Positions 6,441 through 8,346 of a DNA stretch of 8,346 nt are shown one piece after another; the stretch's first letter is position 1, and each line of letters opens with the position of its first letter. This DNA comes from an uncultured Clostridium sp. (GTDB lineage Bacteria > Bacillota > Clostridia > Lachnospirales > Lachnospiraceae). The stretch covers positions 1-8,346 of the forward strand of contig CATWBR010000189.1 in assembly GCA_958349075.1 (NCBI GenBank). The letters are read 5' to 3'. A program made the position numbers and the translations under genes. The notes under the pieces are model-generated. The model saw only the letters and a program-made list of their open reading frames with translations, was not told where the DNA came from and ran no database searches.

Positions 6441-7553
6441 ATGAAACAGTTAATGATAAAACCGATGATATGGAAATATGAAAAAGCCGCGGAATTTGCC
6501 GCGGAGTTTGCCTTGGGGAAGGGCGATCTGGTCATTACAAACCAGTTTATCTACGAACCGTATTTCGGAGGCCTGAACCTCGGCTGCGATGTCCTTTTTC
6601 AGGAAAAATACGGGGCCGGGGAGCCGTCGGATGATATGGCGGAGGCGATGCACCGCGATATGAAGGGAAGTTACAGGAGAATCATTGCCATCGGCGGAGG
6701 AACTGTAATCGATATTTCCAAGCTGTTTGCCCTGAAAAATGTATCCCCGGTAGAAGAACTGTACGATGGAAAACTCAAGATTGTAAAAGATAAAGAGTTG
6801 ATTTTGGTGCCGACTACCTGTGGGACCGGCAGTGAGGTGACGAACATTGCAATTCTGGCTTTGAATAAAAAGGGCACGAAAAAAGGCCTGGCCGTGGATG
6901 ATATGTACGCGGACAGCGCGGTGTTGATCCCGGAACTCTTAGGCGGACTCCCGTTCAGGTTCTTTGCCACCAGCTCCATTGATGCGCTGATTCATGCCGT
7001 CGAGTCCAGCCTGTCTCCGAAAGGCAATGAGATGACGCGTCTGTTCGGCTACCGGGCAATTGAGATGATTCTGAAAGGATACAAAAAGATTGCAGAAGAC
7101 GGGGAGGAGGCCAGAATCCCTCTGCTGGGAGATTTTCTCACGGCCAGCAATTATGCAGGGATTGCATTCGGAAATGCGGGATGCGCCGCCGTACACGCCC
7201 TCAGTTACCCGCTTGGGGCTAAATATCATGTGGCGCATGGAGAGTCCAACTACGTCATGTTTACCGGTGTTATGAAGAATTACATGGAAATCCGCTGTGA
7301 CGGAGAGATAGACCGGTTAAACCGGTATATGGCCGGAATCCTGGAATGTGGAACAGCCGAGGTGTACGACAGGCTGGAGGAACTCTTAAACCATCTGATC
7401 GAGAAGAAAACGCTTCATGAGTATGGGGTGACGGAACGCGATCTGGAAGAATTTACGGACTCTGTCCTGGAAAACCAGGGACGTCTCCTGGCCAATAATT
7501 TTGTGCCGCTTGACAGGAAACGCATTTATAAAATATATAAAGAACTGTACTAG
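6441..7553 (+). CDS. Iron-containing alcohol dehydrogenase, 4-hydroxybutyrate dehydrogenase-like
   Basis: The product is a 370-residue group III (Fe-dependent) alcohol dehydrogenase that should interconvert an aldehyde and a primary alcohol with NAD(H). It resembles, from memory, the Clostridium kluyveri 4-hydroxybutyrate dehydrogenase (371 residues) almost end to end, including the N-terminus, ALSYPLG and the final KxLY. The nucleotide loop is GGGTVID at 85-91. TTCGTGSE at 125-132 is the next conserved segment. The metal ligands are Asp181, His185, His252 and His266, with the normal spacing. In C. kluyveri the enzyme links succinate semialdehyde and 4-hydroxybutyrate in succinate fermentation, but none of the accompanying CoA genes occurs here. 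In this operon it may instead reduce a small hydroxy-aldehyde left after transketolase or transaldolase action. The symbol 4hbD is not assigned because context argues against that substrate. Confidence 0.93.
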   Translation: MKQLMIKPMIWKYEKAAEFAAEFALGKGDLVITNQFIYEPYFGGLNLGCDVLFQEKYGAGEPSDDMAEAMHRDMKGSYRRIIAIGGGTVIDISKLFALKNVSPVEELYDGKLKIVKDKELILVPTTCGTGSEVTNIAILALNKKGTKKGLAVDDMYADSAVLIPELLGGLPFRFFATSSIDALIHAVESSLSPKGNEMTRLFGYRAIEMILKGYKKIAEDGEEARIPLLGDFLTASNYAGIAFGNAGCAAVHALSYPLGAKYHVAHGESNYVMFTGVMKNYMEIRCDGEIDRLNRYMAGILECGTAEVYDRLEELLNHLIEKKTLHEYGVTERDLEEFTDSVLENQGRLLANNFVPLDRKRIYKIYKELY

Positions 7554-7561
7554 AGTGAGGG

Positions 7562-7577
7562 TGAAAATTACTTTTCA
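7562..7577 (+). repeat. Weak AT-rich inverted repeat in the gap before transaldolase
   Basis: TGAAAA and TTTTCA are separated by TTAC, forming a six-pair AT-rich stem just after the Fe-ADH stop. There is no GC-rich stem and no trailing U run, so it is unlikely to stop transcription fully. The rest of the gap (7554-7636) holds only the transaldolase ribosome site and a four-pair GGGA/TCCC stem at 7600-7613. Confidence 0.3.
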
Positions 7578-7625
7578 TTATCTGTACGTCACACTTTGTG
7601 GGAAATTTGTCCCGGATGAAGGAAG

Positions 7626-7634
7626 AAAGGAAGG
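7626..7634 (+). promoter_or_regulatory. Ribosome binding site that decides the transaldolase start
   Basis: AAAGGAAGG stands immediately before the ATG at 7637 at normal spacing. An in-frame GTG at 7598 would add 13 residues before the conserved MKFFIDTA opening and lacks a ribosome site, so the ATG is preferred. Confidence 0.8.
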
Positions 7635-7636
7635 CT

Positions 7637-8278
7637 ATGAAATTTTTTATCGATACGGCAAAAGTCGGGGATATCAGAAAAGCAAACGACATGGGAATCA
7701 TCTGCGGAGTTACGACAAATCCATCCCTGATAGCGAAAGAAGGAAGAGATTTTAAGGAGGTCATCAGGGAGATAACCTCTATCGTGGATGGTCCCATAAG
7801 CGGAGAAGTGAGGGCATCCACGGCAGAAGCAGAAGGAATGATTAAAGAGGGACGGGAGATAGCCGCCATCCATCAAAATATGATTGTCAAGATTCCAATG
7901 ACCGCAGAGGGGCTGAAGGCAGTGAAGGTTCTGGCGTCGGAGGGGATAAAGACCAATGTGACCCTGGTCTTCACGGCAAACCAGGCAATCCTTGCCGCCA
8001 GGGCGGGTGCATCCTATGTATCACCTTTCCTCGGCAGACTCGATGACATATCTGTCTGCGGCGTTGATTTAATCCGAACGATAGCCGATATTTTTTCCCT
8101 CTACAGTGATATCACCACTGAGATCATCGCAGCGAGCGTCAGAAATCCGCTCCACGTGACGGATTGTGCCCTCGCAGGAGCGGATATCGCGACCGTTCCC
8201 TATCATGTGCTGATGCAGATGACAAAACATCCGCTGACGGATGCGGGGATTGAGAAATTTAAAGAGGATAGCAGGTGA
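7637..8278 (+). CDS. Transaldolase, small (FSA/TalC-type) family
   Basis: This is a class I Schiff-base enzyme of the small transaldolase family, about 213 residues, typical for the TalC/FSA group. It moves three-carbon dihydroxyacetone units between sugars (transaldolase) or splits fructose 6-phosphate (FSA). The TIM-barrel opens with MKFFIDTA (Asp6), followed by GVTTNPSL at 24-31. Lys85 in VKIP is the expected catalytic lysine and matches FSA Lys85 exactly. Two residues separate the activities: FSA has Gln59 and Tyr131, while transaldolases have Glu and Phe. Here the aligned residues are Glu57 (GEVRAST) and Phe131 (SPFLGR), so transaldolase is the better call. It lies 83 bases after the Fe-ADH in the same direction. 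With the transketolase pair it completes the sugar-shuffling arm of the pentose phosphate route. Identity is firm, donor substrate unknown. Confidence 0.94.
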   Translation: MKFFIDTAKVGDIRKANDMGIICGVTTNPSLIAKEGRDFKEVIREITSIVDGPISGEVRASTAEAEGMIKEGREIAAIHQNMIVKIPMTAEGLKAVKVLASEGIKTNVTLVFTANQAILAARAGASYVSPFLGRLDDISVCGVDLIRTIADIFSLYSDITTEIIAASVRNPLHVTDCALAGADIATVPYHVLMQMTKHPLTDAGIEKFKEDSR

Positions 8279-8346
8279 AAAATCAGTACGCCCGGGAGCA
8301 GAGAAGCGAAAAGCGAAGTGATAATACAGATAAGATATTGTGAGAT

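Noticed and set aside
30..8278. Assignment as a sulfoquinovose (sulfo-transketolase or sulfo-transaldolase) operon
   Set aside because: Split transketolase, transaldolase and an Fe-ADH are suggestive, but no sulfoquinovosidase, sulfosugar isomerase or sulfonate exporter is present and two zinc polyol-type dehydrogenases are unexplained, so it is kept only as an analogy.
8304..8317. Tandem AAGCGAA repeat in the right-hand tail
   Set aside because: Two seven-base copies only; too short to support a repeat array or a regulatory element.
8275..8343. GTG start overlapping the transaldolase stop (GTGA) with a 22-codon frame
   Set aside because: The overlap looks like translational coupling, but the frame stops after 22 charged residues and has no family resemblance. 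It could only be real if there is a sequence error, which cannot be judged here.

Overview
The window looks like one catabolic operon from an anaerobic, gut-type Firmicute, most likely a Lachnospiraceae/Clostridia species. The reasons are strong AGGAGG ribosome sites before most genes, a split two-gene transketolase, and an iron alcohol dehydrogenase that closely resembles, as I recall it, the 4-hydroxybutyrate dehydrogenase of Clostridium kluyveri. GC content looks intermediate. This placement is inference. All nine genes lie on the + strand, and no RNA gene, insertion sequence, CRISPR array or convincing terminator was seen.

Layout: transketolase N-subunit (30-881) and C-subunit (878-1849, ATGA overlap); a 73-base gap holding a 12-base direct repeat; a zinc medium-chain dehydrogenase (1923-2981); a 75-residue membrane protein (2986-3213); a sodium:solute symporter of the SSS family (3237-4829); an unrecognised cytoplasmic protein of about 190 residues (from about 4835 to 5410); a second zinc dehydrogenase of the RspB/LgoD type (5373-6383, overlapping its upstream gene by 38 bases); a 57-base gap; a 4-hydroxybutyrate-dehydrogenase-like Fe-ADH (6441-7553); an 83-base gap; and a small class transaldolase (7637-8278). 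The last 68 bases hold no supportable gene.

How the genes may work together: the symporter, probably with its small partner, brings in a solute without phosphorylating it. The two zinc dehydrogenases could oxidise hydroxyls of a polyol or sugar acid to a keto sugar. Transketolase and transaldolase could then move C2 or C3 units onto pentose-phosphate and glycolytic intermediates. The Fe-ADH could reduce or oxidise a short hydroxy-aldehyde and so balance the redox. No kinase, isomerase, aldolase, glycosidase or regulator is visible, so the substrate is unknown. The operon clearly extends, or may extend, beyond both ends. The combination of a non-phosphorylating transporter with transketolase plus transaldolase and three dehydrogenases, without a kinase, is the most interesting aspect of the window.
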